A stretch of 64,000 nucleotides of DNA, taken from contig NZ_MUZV01000013.1 of the NCBI RefSeq assembly GCF_002000025.1, positions 1-64,000 on the forward strand, read 5' to 3'. The notes below the pieces were generated by a model. It was not told where the DNA came from. It searched no databases and was given only the letters and a program-made list of their open reading frames with translations. Within the stretch, counting starts at the first letter, position 1; every line of letters starts with the position of its first letter. Below, piece by piece: positions 1-9,127 of this stretch. The position numbers and the translations under genes are program-made. This stretch comes from Cognaticolwellia aestuarii (GTDB taxonomy: Bacteria; Pseudomonadota; Gammaproteobacteria; Enterobacterales; Alteromonadaceae).

Positions 1-5
1 AGCTA

Positions 6-240
6 CGGCACCTTGGAAGGCACTTAAATTCCCCCCCTTCAAATTATTCAACTTCAAATACCACGTTAAATATATCAACGATATTTCCGCGCAGCTCTAG
101 AAAAGCCCCCGGTGTTCAGGACTATGTGAGCGGCGGCACCTTGGAAGGCACTTAAATTCCTACTCTTAATACATTCGTATTCTTTCAAAGACTAAAAACA
201 TTAAACTTACGCTGGTTATAAATACCAACGATATTTCCGC
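6..240. repeat. Degenerate direct repeat pair at the window edge
   Basis: Two copies of a 27-base block occur at 6-32 and 134-160, and each is followed by a second shared block ending in AACGATATTTCCGC (to 90 and to 240). The offsets between copies are 128 bases for the first block and 150 for the second, so the middle of the unit has diverged or carries an indel. Both first blocks can be read as the same short C-terminal peptide, GTLEGT, before TAA, but no start codon or longer frame supports a gene here. It may be the tail of a larger array lying left of the window. The rest of 1-509 holds no gene apart from the receptor promoter. Confidence 0.6.
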
Positions 241-440
241 TCAGCACTCTAAAGTTGACCAGATGATTAAAATCATCCCCTGCTCATTTTTGTTAAAGTT
301 ATTGCTTCAGCTTGATTTTATTTTCTTCCTAAATTTCTGATTTTCTCTTCATGCCAGTGTAAAGCGCCTAACTAGCAGGCTTTATATTGATACTTATCAA
401 TTATTTTGCGGTTTTTAACGTTATTACTTGCAATAACAAT

Positions 441-459
441 GCAAATCATTATCATTTGC
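441..459. promoter_or_regulatory. Fur box upstream of TonB-dependent receptor 1
   Basis: GCAAATCATTATCATTTGC matches 13 of 19 positions of the Fur consensus in the GATAATGATTATCATTATC orientation and is itself nearly palindromic. It lies about 50 bases before the receptor start, where a repressor would cover the promoter. This implies iron-repressed expression of the receptor and the PepSY gene behind it. Confidence 0.75.
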
Positions 460-509
460 GAAAATTAAAATTGTCATGTAATTATTGTATTTAGAAAGGA
501 TTTTGTTCA

Positions 510-2648
510 ATGAATTTTAAGAACTACTCAGTCATCGCACTTGCTGTATGTGCCACCTTCACTGTTCACGCAGAAGTAGATAGCCAACTAGCTAACTTTA
601 AAGATATCGAAAGAGTTATTGTAACAGGCAGCCGTATTGAAGAAAGCCTAGATGAAGTCCCTGCATCCGTATCAATTATCGATAACAAAACCTTAACACA
701 AGATTTACTGACATCGGCTGAGATTCAAACCATGCTAGCTCTTCATGTGCCGGGCATGGGTGCTGCAAATACCGGCACTAATACTAACTCAGGGCAATCT
801 CTGCGTGGAAGAAGCGCACTTGTGATGATTGATGGTGTGCCACAGTCAACACCATTACGTGATGGTAAACTTGGAATACGCTCATTAGACCCCAGTGTGA
901 TCGAACGTATTGAGGTGATCAAAGGTGCCACCTCTATTTATGGTAATGGTGCTGCTGGCGGTATTATTAATTACATTACGAAAACCGCAAGTAGTGAAAA
1001 AGCATTATCAGGGCGAGTAGCCGTGAGTAGTAGTTTTTCAACGGTAAAATTTGAAGATAGTGCAGGTCGACGTATTGAAACTGAAATAGACGGTACACTA
1101 GGGAATTTTGATTATGTCGTTAGTGCTGTTAGTGATGAATCTGGCGTTGTCCGTGATGCAGAAGGTGATGCTTTAGGGCTTACTTATGGCTTGTCAAACT
1201 TCAAATCTGATAATTTATTTACCAAATTCAATTATTACATTGATGACTTACGTTCAGTTCAATTTAGTTATAATTACTTTGAAGGTCAGCAAGATAGCGA
1301 TTACATAGCAGTTGAAGGCAATGTAAATTCAGGCATTAAAAGCTATGCAATTGAAAACATAGCTGGCATTAATGTACCTGGCGATCCGCAAGGCCCACGT
1401 GGTAATCACAACGCAAGATTACAGTATCGTGATATGGAGATATTTAATAATACTGACTTTACCGTGGATGCATATTGGCAGAAAATTGAAAATGTATTTT
1501 TTTATCATGAAAAATTCAAAGATGAAGGCCTAGGCTTTATTGGTGGTCAATCAATGATCACGTCAGATAAAACCGGCTTACGTTTAAACTTTAATAGTAT
1601 TTTTGATTTCGATAACGTTGAAGCCACACTGATATACGGTGTTGATATTTTAAATGACACTACGGCTCAACCGTTAGTCGATGGCCGTATGTGGACACCT
1701 GAAATGGACATGGATAATATTGCTGGTTATTTACAAGCCAAAGTAATATTTGACGAGAATTGGGTGTTAAAAGCTGGTGTGCGTCAAGAATCAATAGAAA
1801 TTGGCGTTGATGATTTTAGTACGCTAATGATCTGCAACCCTGGTAAAGATTGTACTGTACCTGTGGCAGTATCAGGCGGAACACTAAAGTATGACGCCAC
1901 AACTTATAATGTGGGTATTCGTTATAGTAATAGCGAGCTTTTCAGCCCATTTATTAGTTACTCTGAAGGTTTTGATATTGCCAATGTTGGCAGCTTGTTA
2001 CGTAATGCAACATTCAATGAATTAAGTTTACTTGATACTAAAGCTTCTATCGTAAAAAATTCTGAAATCGGTTTTAGTAGCCGATATGAAAATATTCACC
2101 TTGAAATGGCGGCATTTTATTCGACCAATAATTATGGTGGTAATATGATAGAAGATGCTAGCACCGGCACCTATAGATTAGAACGCGCACCGCAGAAAAT
2201 ATGGGGCTTTGAAGCGGCTGTCGATATGACATTAACAGAAAATATCGATATAGGATTTAGTTACAGTTGGTCTGAAGGTAAAAATAAAGCTAACGATACT
2301 TACCTTGATGGCGGCTCAATTAACCCACCTAAAGTTACGGCTTATGCCAATTATCAAGCGAGTGAAAAGCTACGCTTAGCAATTAATTATATTGGTGTTG
2401 GTAGTCGTGATCGCTTTGAATCTGTCGACGGAAAATATAGTGGCAGAACAGCGCCCGTATCGTCATATAATGTAATAAATGCATCAGCAAGCTACGACCT
2501 TAGTGAAGCATTACGTTTATCTGTCGGTATCGAAAACCTGTTTAATAACGATTACTTTTCTCATATTGCCCAGTCTCATACCTTTACTGGCTGGAATGTT
2601 AAAGGTAAAGGCCGAACCATGAACTTAGGCTTGGCTTATAACTTTTAA
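510..2648 (+). CDS. TonB-dependent outer-membrane receptor (siderophore/iron type)
   Basis: A 712-residue outer-membrane receptor. Residues 1-21 form a signal peptide ending in VHA. A TonB-box-like segment (ERVIVTGSR) lies near residue 35, followed by the plug (LRGRSALVMIDGVP; ERIEVIKGATSIYGNGAAGG) to about residue 155 and a beta-barrel to the C-terminal phenylalanine typical of BamA-inserted barrels. The family imports ferric siderophores, haem, cobalamin and similar ligands using TonB-ExbBD energy; the ligand cannot be told from sequence alone. The start has a clear RBS (AGAAAGGA). A Fur box upstream and the PepSY gene 60 bases downstream point to iron uptake. Confidence 0.92.
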   Translation: MNFKNYSVIALAVCATFTVHAEVDSQLANFKDIERVIVTGSRIEESLDEVPASVSIIDNKTLTQDLLTSAEIQTMLALHVPGMGAANTGTNTNSGQSLRGRSALVMIDGVPQSTPLRDGKLGIRSLDPSVIERIEVIKGATSIYGNGAAGGIINYITKTASSEKALSGRVAVSSSFSTVKFEDSAGRRIETEIDGTLGNFDYVVSAVSDESGVVRDAEGDALGLTYGLSNFKSDNLFTKFNYYIDDLRSVQFSYNYFEGQQDSDYIAVEGNVNSGIKSYAIENIAGINVPGDPQGPRGNHNARLQYRDMEIFNNTDFTVDAYWQKIENVFFYHEKFKDEGLGFIGGQSMITSDKTGLRLNFNSIFDFDNVEATLIYGVDILNDTTAQPLVDGRMWTPEMDMDNIAGYLQAKVIFDENWVLKAGVRQESIEIGVDDFSTLMICNPGKDCTVPVAVSGGTLKYDATTYNVGIRYSNSELFSPFISYSEGFDIANVGSLLRNATFNELSLLDTKASIVKNSEIGFSSRYENIHLEMAAFYSTNNYGGNMIEDASTGTYRLERAPQKIWGFEAAVDMTLTENIDIGFSYSWSEGKNKANDTYLDGGSINPPKVTAYANYQASEKLRLAINYIGVGSRDRFESVDGKYSGRTAPVSSYNVINASASYDLSEALRLSVGIENLFNNDYFSHIAQSHTFTGWNVKGKGRTMNLGLAYNF

Positions 2649-2708
2649 TGTTAAAAACTCTTAATAGCAATAGCGCCCTTATAAATGAATATCGCCGGAA
2701 CATAGCCT

Positions 2709-3824
2709 GTGTTTAAGCAGTGGTTTAGGCGTATTCATCTTGTCTTAGCGATACTGATGGTTTTCTTTTTAATTAACCTGAGTATCTCTGGGGCGCTATT
2801 AGTATTTGGTAAAGAAATACAAAATAACATCCAACCTGAGTATTGGCAGGTAAAACCACAAGCTAATTTTCTGCCACTATCTCAGTTAATTTCAATCGCT
2901 GAAGCTAGCACTGGCCATTCGGTTAACCGCGTGCAATTAGCCCCTGAAAAAGATAAAGCATGGCAGTTTCAACTTAATGATGGTCAGCAGCTTAGTATCA
3001 ATCCCTTTAATGGTGATATTCTCCACCACTATCTAGAGGAAGATAGCTTTTATGGTTTTGTAATGGCTTGGCATCGATGGTTACTGTTACGCGATGAGGC
3101 AAACGAAAAACCACTAAAAATAGTAGTATCAATCATTAGCTTGCTGTTGATCATAGAAATGCTCATAGGTTTAACGTTGTGGCTTAAACCTAAAAATAGA
3201 CTCAAGCGTTTAAAAATAAACCTTAAAGCCAAACCAAGAGTTAAGTATTACCAATTGCATACCGTCGTTGGCGTATTTGCTTTTATACCTTTATTACTTA
3301 TCGCTGTTTCAGGTATAGCGTTTAACTGGCAAAGCCAAATAAAGTGGGGAGTAGAAGCTTTAATTACTCAATCTGTTGAACAAATACAACACCCTAGCAT
3401 TGCTGAGTCAGAGCAAAAGCTGCAATTAGATCTCGCATTTAGCCGTGGTATTGAAAGCATGGCACAGGGCGAATTATTTCGAGTTTATTTACCTGTTGAT
3501 GACCAGGCACTCAAACTTAGAGTCAAAATGCCTGGTGAGTTTTTTGCTTACAGTTGGGTATGGATAAACCCTTATTCGGGCGAAGTTATAAAAACCTACG
3601 ATGCCAGTACTGCAAACTTAGCAACCCGAATTTGGAATTTTAAATATACTTTTCATATCGGCAATTTTTTGGGCACCGGCTTTAAGTTTTTCTGGCTATT
3701 AGTTGCGTTATTACCTGGCGCTTTTTCAGTTACGGGTCTTTGGTTATTTTTTAAAAGAACTCGACGTTATAAGCCTGTGCAAGTGCAAGCGACAACAAAA
3801 GCGAGAACAAAATCGAGAATATAA
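2709..3824 (+). CDS. PepSY-associated TM protein (PiuB/ferric-reductase-like)
   Basis: A 371-residue inner-membrane protein with the PepSY_TM layout: TM1 at about 9-32, a periplasmic PepSY-type segment, TM2 at about 138-158, TM3 at about 188-206, a second large periplasmic domain, and TM4 at about 325-350. Histidines beside the helices (AWHRW near 120, QLHTVVG near 182) resemble haem-ligand positions in ferric-reductase-like members. It starts with GTG and follows the receptor by 60 bases, so the two are probably one Fur-controlled operon. The family is linked to release or reduction of iron from imported siderophores; that role is inferred here. Confidence 0.85.
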   Translation: MFKQWFRRIHLVLAILMVFFLINLSISGALLVFGKEIQNNIQPEYWQVKPQANFLPLSQLISIAEASTGHSVNRVQLAPEKDKAWQFQLNDGQQLSINPFNGDILHHYLEEDSFYGFVMAWHRWLLLRDEANEKPLKIVVSIISLLLIIEMLIGLTLWLKPKNRLKRLKINLKAKPRVKYYQLHTVVGVFAFIPLLLIAVSGIAFNWQSQIKWGVEALITQSVEQIQHPSIAESEQKLQLDLAFSRGIESMAQGELFRVYLPVDDQALKLRVKMPGEFFAYSWVWINPYSGEVIKTYDASTANLATRIWNFKYTFHIGNFLGTGFKFFWLLVALLPGAFSVTGLWLFFKRTRRYKPVQVQATTKARTKSRI

Positions 3825-3841
3825 ACATATTACACATGTGT

Positions 3842-4015
3842 TTAGTCGGCAATAACAGGTCGGCAACGCTTTATAATATTTTTGTGTACGGATACTCTTT
3901 TACACGCTTGCGTTGAGTCTGCTTGCTTAACAGCAATTTGCCCATCAGTCGCATTTTGCAGATTGCTACACGCTGAAATATAAAGCGTGATGAGTAGCAA
4001 GATATATTTTTTCAT
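3842..4015 (-). CDS. Small lipoprotein, unknown function
   Basis: A 57-residue predicted lipoprotein. The upstream reading extends to 4057, but the ATG at 4015 has a good RBS (GGAG) and gives MKKYILLLITLYISACS, a lipoprotein signal peptide with Cys17 as the lipidated residue. The mature part is about 40 residues, with two more cysteines (CKRVSVHKNIIKRC) that could form a disulfide in the periplasm. It is convergent with the PepSY gene and follows the SDR gene on the same strand by 73 bases. I do not recognise a family. Confidence 0.6.
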   Translation of the reverse strand: MKKYILLLITLYISACSNLQNATDGQIAVKQADSTQACKRVSVHKNIIKRCRPVIAD

Positions 4016-4088
4016 TATTAACTCCGAAAGCATAAATGAAGTGAGTACTTTTAGCACTCACCTTAAGTACCAATTGAAATAAGCGATA

Positions 4089-4694
4089 TTAAGCGTCAAC
4101 AACAATAACTTCGCCGGTTATAAAGCCATCAACAGAGCGCTCAAAGGCTTTTCCAACTAACGTTCCTGGCACGGGCTCAAAACCTGGCATCATTTCACCG
4201 TAAACATCCCACGCTTCAACAAGTACCGTCGGGTTAACAACATTAATACGGGTATTTCTTGGCATTTCTAACGATACACATTTTACAAAGGTGTCGATTG
4301 CGCCACTTGTTGTTGCGTCTGCAATAGCAAAAGGGATAGGTTTCATGTTTAAAATGCCACTGATTAAGGTAAATGAACCACCGTCAGCAATGTATTCTTG
4401 GCCAATGCGGACCAGATTAATTTGTCCCATCATTTTGCTCATGATAGTGGTCATCCATTGCGCTTCAGTCATCTCAGTAAAGTTGGCATATTCACAAAAA
4501 CCAACGGTGTTGACCACCGCATCGAAATGCCCTACTTTTTCATATAAGTCTCTGATTGATTGTTCGTTGGTAATATCAACAAGATGATCAACTTCGCCAG
4601 AGCGACCTGCGGTAATAACTTTATGCTTAGCTAAGCCTGTTAATGCTGCTTGACCCATTTTGCCTAAAGCACCAATTAAAATAACTGTTTTCAT
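4089..4694 (-). CDS. Short-chain dehydrogenase/reductase lacking the catalytic Tyr
   Basis: A 201-residue SDR-fold protein. The start was placed at 4694 because GGAG lies just upstream and MKTVILIGALGKMG begins directly with the Rossmann strand. The nucleotide-binding glycines (GALGKMG), NTVG and the segment RINVVNPTV are present. The usual YxxxK catalytic signature is not: the helix reads ADATTSGAIDTFVK, with no Tyr at the expected place although a Lys remains. A subgroup of small SDRs with this feature exists; substrates are unknown. It is transcribed divergently from a LysR gene with an LTTR-type dyad between them, so that regulator probably controls it. Confidence 0.82.
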   Translation of the reverse strand: MKTVILIGALGKMGQAALTGLAKHKVITAGRSGEVDHLVDITNEQSIRDLYEKVGHFDAVVNTVGFCEYANFTEMTEAQWMTTIMSKMMGQINLVRIGQEYIADGGSFTLISGILNMKPIPFAIADATTSGAIDTFVKCVSLEMPRNTRINVVNPTVLVEAWDVYGEMMPGFEPVPGTLVGKAFERSVDGFITGEVIVVDA

Positions 4695-4770
4695 TTTTTT
4701 CTCCATTTGTTTAACGTGTTTCATTCGATGAAGTGAATGATAAAGAAGTGCCTAAACAAATAGAAACAAC

Positions 4771-4797
4771 AATATTTTGTAAGTGATACAATAATAT
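4771..4797. promoter_or_regulatory. LysR-type operator between SDR and LysR genes
   Basis: The interrupted palindrome AATATT-TTGTA-AGTGA-TACAA-TAATATT contains the classical LTTR T-N11-A core (T-GTAAGTGATAC-A). It sits 51 bases before the LysR start and 77 before the SDR start, the usual position for divergent autoregulation. Confidence 0.65.
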
Positions 4798-4848
4798 TTG
4801 GTTATGCGGGGCGTTACTTTTTAAGCGTCTGACTTTCAGGACTAAACA

Positions 4849-5739
4849 ATGAGTAAATTAGACAGATTAGACATTAAGCAATTGAGGGTATTTCAAGCGC
4901 TTATAAAAGAGAAGAGCGCTTCAAAAGCGGCGACTAGTTTAGGGATGACGCAGCAAGCGGTCAGTGAGCACTTGAAAAAACTGCGTGATGTTTTTGATGA
5001 TAGATTATTCCTAAGAAAGACCAACGGTTTTATTCCCACACCACATGCCGAAGAGCTCGCGATAGAGATCAATCATTTGTTGATAGGATTTCAAGCTTTA
5101 TTAGCACCTAAAGTATTTGATGCTAAAACCGTTAGCGGCACCTTTGTTATTGCAGCCACCGATTACGCACAGCAGGTGGTTTTACCTAGGTTAATCTCAG
5201 TACTAAGAAAAGAGTCCCCTAACCTGAAGCTTATCGTTAGAGATTTTGAGATTGATAAGCTGCATGACTTAATGGAAAGTGGCAAAGTAAACTTGGCAAT
5301 CGCTTTTCCTGATTACATACCTGATAGCTATCCGATAATAAAACTATTTGAAGAGCACCATGTTTGCGTAACTTCAACTCACTCATCAATAGCATTAACT
5401 CGTCCTTCTCTGGCTGAAATAGCTAGCTACCCCAGCATTATCGCTTCACCTTCACGACCGAACTTTAAAGGCTCTATTGATGATTGGTTTAAAGAATTTG
5501 GCTTAGCGCGTAATGTAGTGGTTTCTGCTCCTTGTTTTTCTATTGTGCCCATGTATCTTGAAACCACAGATTCAATTGCATTTTTGCCATCAAAAGCAAT
5601 AAAAGGACTAAATTTAGTCGAAATTCCACTCGCACAATCACCCGAGCCATTTGATGTTATTGCCGCTTGGCATCCTCGCTACAGTGAAGATGCTCTGCAA
5701 AGGTGGCTGTTATCAAAACTTAATGCTCAATATAAATAG
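4849..5739 (+). CDS. LysR-family transcriptional regulator
   Basis: A 296-residue LysR regulator. The N-terminal winged helix (residues 8-66) shows LRVFQALIKEKSASKAA and GMTQQAVSEHLKKLR, the recognition-helix pattern. A periplasmic-binding-protein-like effector domain follows from about residue 90. It is divergent from the SDR gene and shares an LTTR dyad with it, so that enzyme is its likely target. The effector is unknown. Confidence 0.9.
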   Translation: MSKLDRLDIKQLRVFQALIKEKSASKAATSLGMTQQAVSEHLKKLRDVFDDRLFLRKTNGFIPTPHAEELAIEINHLLIGFQALLAPKVFDAKTVSGTFVIAATDYAQQVVLPRLISVLRKESPNLKLIVRDFEIDKLHDLMESGKVNLAIAFPDYIPDSYPIIKLFEEHHVCVTSTHSSIALTRPSLAEIASYPSIIASPSRPNFKGSIDDWFKEFGLARNVVVSAPCFSIVPMYLETTDSIAFLPSKAIKGLNLVEIPLAQSPEPFDVIAAWHPRYSEDALQRWLLSKLNAQYK

Positions 5740-5754
5740 CCAATATAAAAAAAT

Positions 5755-5784
5755 ATCCGTTGTGTTTTAGTTATCACAACGGAT
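5755..5784 (-). terminator. Strong hairpin with U-tract on the minus strand
   Basis: The perfect 10-bp stem ATCCGTTGTG/CACAACGGAT has a 10-base loop. The T-run lies only on the minus-strand 3' side (plus strand reads ATAAAAAAAT just left of the stem), so the intrinsic terminator works for leftward transcripts. No annotated minus-strand gene lies to its right, and the plus-strand LysR gene ends 15 bases before it. Confidence 0.55.
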
Positions 5785-6013
5785 GCGGCTAGCGATTTTT
5801 TGGTGTTACTTATAAAACGGCAGTTGCTTAAAATATGACGCTATTTTAGTGGCGCATTAGTGCCACATTAACGGACAATATGTGGCATTCGTAGTTCATC
5901 AAAGCAACTATATGGGCAGAATGGGCAGATTTTTTCTGCGATGGGATAGCCGTTCGATTAAATATTTATAGATCTCATTTGCCGGTTAATAATATACTTA
6001 ACAATATTGTTTT

Positions 6014-6895
6014 ATGTTCACTCTAAGCCGTAATTATTTAATGCCCTCGCAAAATAACACTGAGACTAAGATAGCGATTTCAAAGCGAGACAATCTGCAG
6101 CAAATGCATAGCGATGATCCTATTGGTATTTTTGACTCAGGGGTTGGCGGATTATCGATAACGCAATGTATTCAGCAGCAACTTCCGCACGAAAACTTAC
6201 TTTATGTTGCAGATACCTTAAATGCTCCATACGGAGAAAAGTCGGCGCAATTTATCCAACAGCGCGTTAACGAAATTGCGCAATGGTTTATTGAGCAGAA
6301 AGTTAAAGCTATTGTCGTTGCCTGCAATACCGCTACGGTTAATGCTATCGATCAGCTACGCAAAAATATTTCAATTCCGGTTATCGGCGTAGAGCCTGCG
6401 ATAAAGCCTGCAGCCCACAGTAGTAAAAACAAAAAAGTCGCCATTTTAGTGACAAAAGCAACGGCAGAAAATCAGCGTTTTCTTAGCTTAGTAGCACAAT
6501 ATCGTAACAACAGTGACGTGACAATTCAGCCCTGCCCTGGGTTAGTCGAGCTAATTGAGCAAGACAAAAAAGCCTCGATTGAATGTCAGCAGATGTTGAG
6601 CGGATATTTACTGCCGCTAATAGCCCAAGGTGTTGATACTATTGTATTAGGTTGCACGCACTACCCATTAGTTAAAGCACTAATTAGTGAAATTTGTGGC
6701 GACGGCGTACTTATCATGGAAACGGCACAACCTGTCACAGAGCAATTGCAACGACAATTAACATTGCACCAATTAAGCAATACCAGTAAGGACTTAGGCA
6801 CCACTAGCTTTTATAGTTCTAAACATAGTGAATCCCAGCAAGCGCTTTTCAGCCATATTTGGCAGCGTCCATTGCAATTAAAGCACTACCCCTAA
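6014..6895 (+). CDS. murI: Glutamate racemase
   Basis: Interconverts L- and D-glutamate to supply D-Glu for peptidoglycan. Both catalytic-cysteine motifs are present: VACNTAT near residue 98 and GCTHYPL near 216. The glycine-rich entry motif FDSGVGGLS is at about 41. The frame is 293 residues, with about 35 residues before the conserved start of the family. No Shine-Dalgarno sequence precedes any of the three in-frame ATGs (6014, 6041, 6104), so a start at 6041 or 6104 is equally possible. It is upstream of metK, from which it is separated by a MetJ operator. Confidence 0.93.
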   Translation: MFTLSRNYLMPSQNNTETKIAISKRDNLQQMHSDDPIGIFDSGVGGLSITQCIQQQLPHENLLYVADTLNAPYGEKSAQFIQQRVNEIAQWFIEQKVKAIVVACNTATVNAIDQLRKNISIPVIGVEPAIKPAAHSSKNKKVAILVTKATAENQRFLSLVAQYRNNSDVTIQPCPGLVELIEQDKKASIECQQMLSGYLLPLIAQGVDTIVLGCTHYPLVKALISEICGDGVLIMETAQPVTEQLQRQLTLHQLSNTSKDLGTTSFYSSKHSESQQALFSHIWQRPLQLKHYP

Positions 6896-6968
6896 AAAAT
6901 TTATGCCCTTGGTATCAATCAAAAACAAGTTTTGTCTCGCTATGGCGACAAATTTTGATGTAGCTCAA

Positions 6969-7000
6969 AGACGTTTAGCCATCTAGGCGTAAAAAACTCT
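6969..7000 (+). promoter_or_regulatory. Tandem met boxes (MetJ operator) before metK
   Basis: Four consecutive 8-base units resemble the MetJ consensus AGACGTCT: AGACGTTT (7/8), AGCCATCT (6/8), AGGCGTAA (5/8) and AAAACTCT (5/8). MetJ with S-adenosylmethionine binds such head-to-tail boxes cooperatively. The position, about 70-100 bases before the metK start, fits repression of SAM synthesis by its product. Confidence 0.75.
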
Positions 7001-7068
7001 AGGAAATAGTTTACTAAACGGTTAGAATGTCGCTATTAAGTTTTATAGCTAATTTACACAGAGGGTTT

Positions 7069-8256
7069 ATGTCTACACACCTTTTTACTTCTGAGTCAGT
7101 ATCAGAAGGACATCCAGATAAAATTGCCGATCAAATTTCTGATGCGGTTTTAGATGCTATTATTGCCAAAGACAAACATGCACGCGTTGCCTGTGAAACT
7201 ATGGTAAAAACTGGTGTTGCCATTATTTCAGGTGAAGTAACAACATCTGCGTGGGTAGATTTAGAAAAAATCACTCGAGATGTTATTTCTGACATTGGCT
7301 ACACCTCTTCTGATGTAGGCTTTGACGGAGAAACCTGTGGCATTATGAATCTAATAGGCCAGCAGTCACCTGAAATTGCTCAAGGTGTTGACCGTGTAAA
7401 ACCAGAAGATCAAGGCGCTGGTGACCAAGGTTTAATGTTTGGTTACGCCACGAATGAAACCGAAACATTGATGCCTGCACCATTATACTATTCGCACCGT
7501 TTAGTTGAGCGTCAAGCTGAAGCACGTAAATCGGGTGTATTACCTTGGTTACGCCCTGATGCAAAAAGCCAGGTCACTTTTATTTATGAAGATAACAAGC
7601 CTGTAGCTATTGATACAGTTGTATTATCTACTCAACATAATCCAGACATCAAACAAGAAGATTTACACAATGCGGTAATGGAAAACATTATTAAGCATGT
7701 TTTACCAGAAGAGCTATTAACTAAAGATACTAAATTTCATATCAACCCAACCGGCCGATTTGTTATTGGTGGCCCAGTAGGAGATTGTGGTTTAACAGGT
7801 CGTAAAATTATTGTTGATACCTACGGTGGTATGGCACGTCATGGCGGTGGTGCCTTCTCTGGTAAAGATCCATCAAAAGTTGATCGCAGTGCGGCATACG
7901 CGGGTCGTTATGTTGCAAAAAATATTGTTGCAGCCGGTCTAGCTGATCGTTGTGAAATTCAAGTTTCATACGCTATTGGTGTTGCAGAGCCAACATCAAT
8001 TTCTGTTGATACCTTTGGCACCGGTAAAGTTTCTGAACAACGTTTAGTTGAGCTTGTGCGTGAACATTTTGACTTACGCCCATACGGCATTACCAAAATG
8101 TTAGATTTGCTACACCCAATGTATAAGCAGACTGCTGCTTATGGTCATTTTGGTCGCGAACCATTTGAAATGACGGTAGGTGATGATACGTTTACCGCAT
8201 TTAGTTGGGAAAAAACCGATAAAGCTGAAGCACTACGTTTATCGGCGGGCATCTAA
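7069..8256 (+). CDS. metK: S-adenosylmethionine synthetase
   Basis: Makes S-adenosylmethionine from methionine and ATP in the cytoplasm. The 395-residue protein spans the usual three-domain length. Recognisable motifs are [13 protein letters not shown] (ATP and methionine binding), [12 protein letters not shown], and [23 protein letters not shown]. The reading frame is open from 7027, but the ATG at 7069 has the RBS GAGGG and matches the family N-terminus. Tandem met boxes upstream and a clear terminator downstream make it a single-gene transcript under MetJ. Confidence 0.97.
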   Translation: MSTHLFTSESVSEGHPDKIADQISDAVLDAIIAKDKHARVACETMVKTGVAIISGEVTTSAWVDLEKITRDVISDIGYTSSDVGFDGETCGIMNLIGQQSPEIAQGVDRVKPEDQGAGDQGLMFGYATNETETLMPAPLYYSHRLVERQAEARKSGVLPWLRPDAKSQVTFIYEDNKPVAIDTVVLSTQHNPDIKQEDLHNAVMENIIKHVLPEELLTKDTKFHINPTGRFVIGGPVGDCGLTGRKIIVDTYGGMARHGGGAFSGKDPSKVDRSAAYAGRYVAKNIVAAGLADRCEIQVSYAIGVAEPTSISVDTFGTGKVSEQRLVELVREHFDLRPYGITKMLDLLHPMYKQTAAYGHFGREPFEMTVGDDTFTAFSWEKTDKAEALRLSAGI

Positions 8257-8290
8257 TAAGTTTCCGCTAATGCAGTAAATTTCAGTATAA

Positions 8291-8316
8291 AAAACCGCTC
8301 AATAAGCGGTTTTTTT
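8291..8316 (+). terminator. Rho-independent terminator of metK
   Basis: A 9-bp stem (AAAACCGCT/AGCGGTTTT) is followed by T residues, 34 bases after the metK stop. The rest of the gap up to 8645 shows no gene. Confidence 0.88.
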
Positions 8317-8645
8317 ATGTCTAATAATTAAGTTAAAACGTAATAATCAATAGAAGCATACGCTGTTACTCACTCGCTCAACAGCAGAAGACAAAAATTC
8401 AGCTTTCTAAGTAGCCCATGATTAATCACATGGCACTTAAATTTCACATTTTGTAACGCTAAGCCATTATGCAACTTGAAGCTAAAACTTATCGTTTGGC
8501 ACTGTTCAATAATCTAACCGGCGTAAATAAAATATTGAACGATGAAAAATAAAAGATAACAAATCATTAAATTTTGTAAGAAAAGCTGAGTTGCATGGTC
8601 TATTCAATTAGTTTTTATTCATTATTAATATTTCAAGGAACTTTT

Positions 8646-9062
8646 ATGGCTCAACCATTATCGTCAGATGTAGAAAATCGTTTGCAGTGGTCATTATTAT
8701 CACTAAGATTAGGTGTTTTTGTGGTTATGTTCATGTGGACACTCGACAAATTTGTTAACCCAGGTCATGGCACTCGAATTTTTGAAAAATTCTATGGTTT
8801 AAGTGGTTCAAGTGAAACCATCATGTATATATTAGGTGCACTGCAACTGGTATTAGTTTTCGCATTTCTTTTTGGTTTTAAAAAGCGTATTTCATACGGT
8901 CTTATTTTTTTACTACACGGTGGTTCAACCTTATCGGCTTACGCACAATATTTAGATGCCTTTAAACATTTACTATTTTTTGCCGCATGGCCAATGTGGG
9001 CAGCATGTTTTGCCTTGTACTTATTACGTGATCACGATACTAAGTTCACAATTGGCAAGTAG
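8646..9062 (+). CDS. Small integral membrane protein, DoxX-like topology
   Basis: A 138-residue protein with four predicted membrane helices (about 19-38, 58-80, 86-104, 110-130). The start at 8646 is supported by the RBS AAGGAA; an upstream in-frame ATG at 8595 has none. The helix layout and loop pattern resemble DoxX/DUF-type four-helix proteins, but no diagnostic motif allows a functional call. It stands alone between metK and rsmE. Confidence 0.7.
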   Translation: MAQPLSSDVENRLQWSLLSLRLGVFVVMFMWTLDKFVNPGHGTRIFEKFYGLSGSSETIMYILGALQLVLVFAFLFGFKKRISYGLIFLLHGGSTLSAYAQYLDAFKHLLFFAAWPMWAACFALYLLRDHDTKFTIGK

Positions 9063-9086
9063 TCACTAAGTAAACGATAAAAAACC

Positions 9087-9127
9087 AATTAACGGGTTTT
9101 TAATTTCAGTTAATATACCCGTTAATT
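9087..9127. terminator. Long hairpin after the DoxX-like gene
   Basis: A perfect 11-bp stem (AATTAACGGGT/ACCCGTTAATT) with a 19-base loop, 24 bases after the stop. The T-run following it is weak, so it may act as a terminator or an RNA-stabilising hairpin. The remaining gap to 9534 contains a GCCGCCA/TGGCGGC dyad near 9230-9255 but no gene that I can support. Confidence 0.5.

Noticed and set aside
6-160. CRISPR-like repeat spacing at the left edge
   Set aside because: Only two copies, the shared blocks are at both ends of the unit with different offsets, and no leader or cas gene is visible.
6900-7068. SAM riboswitch before metK
   Set aside because: No conserved riboswitch core or terminator/antiterminator pair is visible, whereas tandem met boxes explain the regulation.
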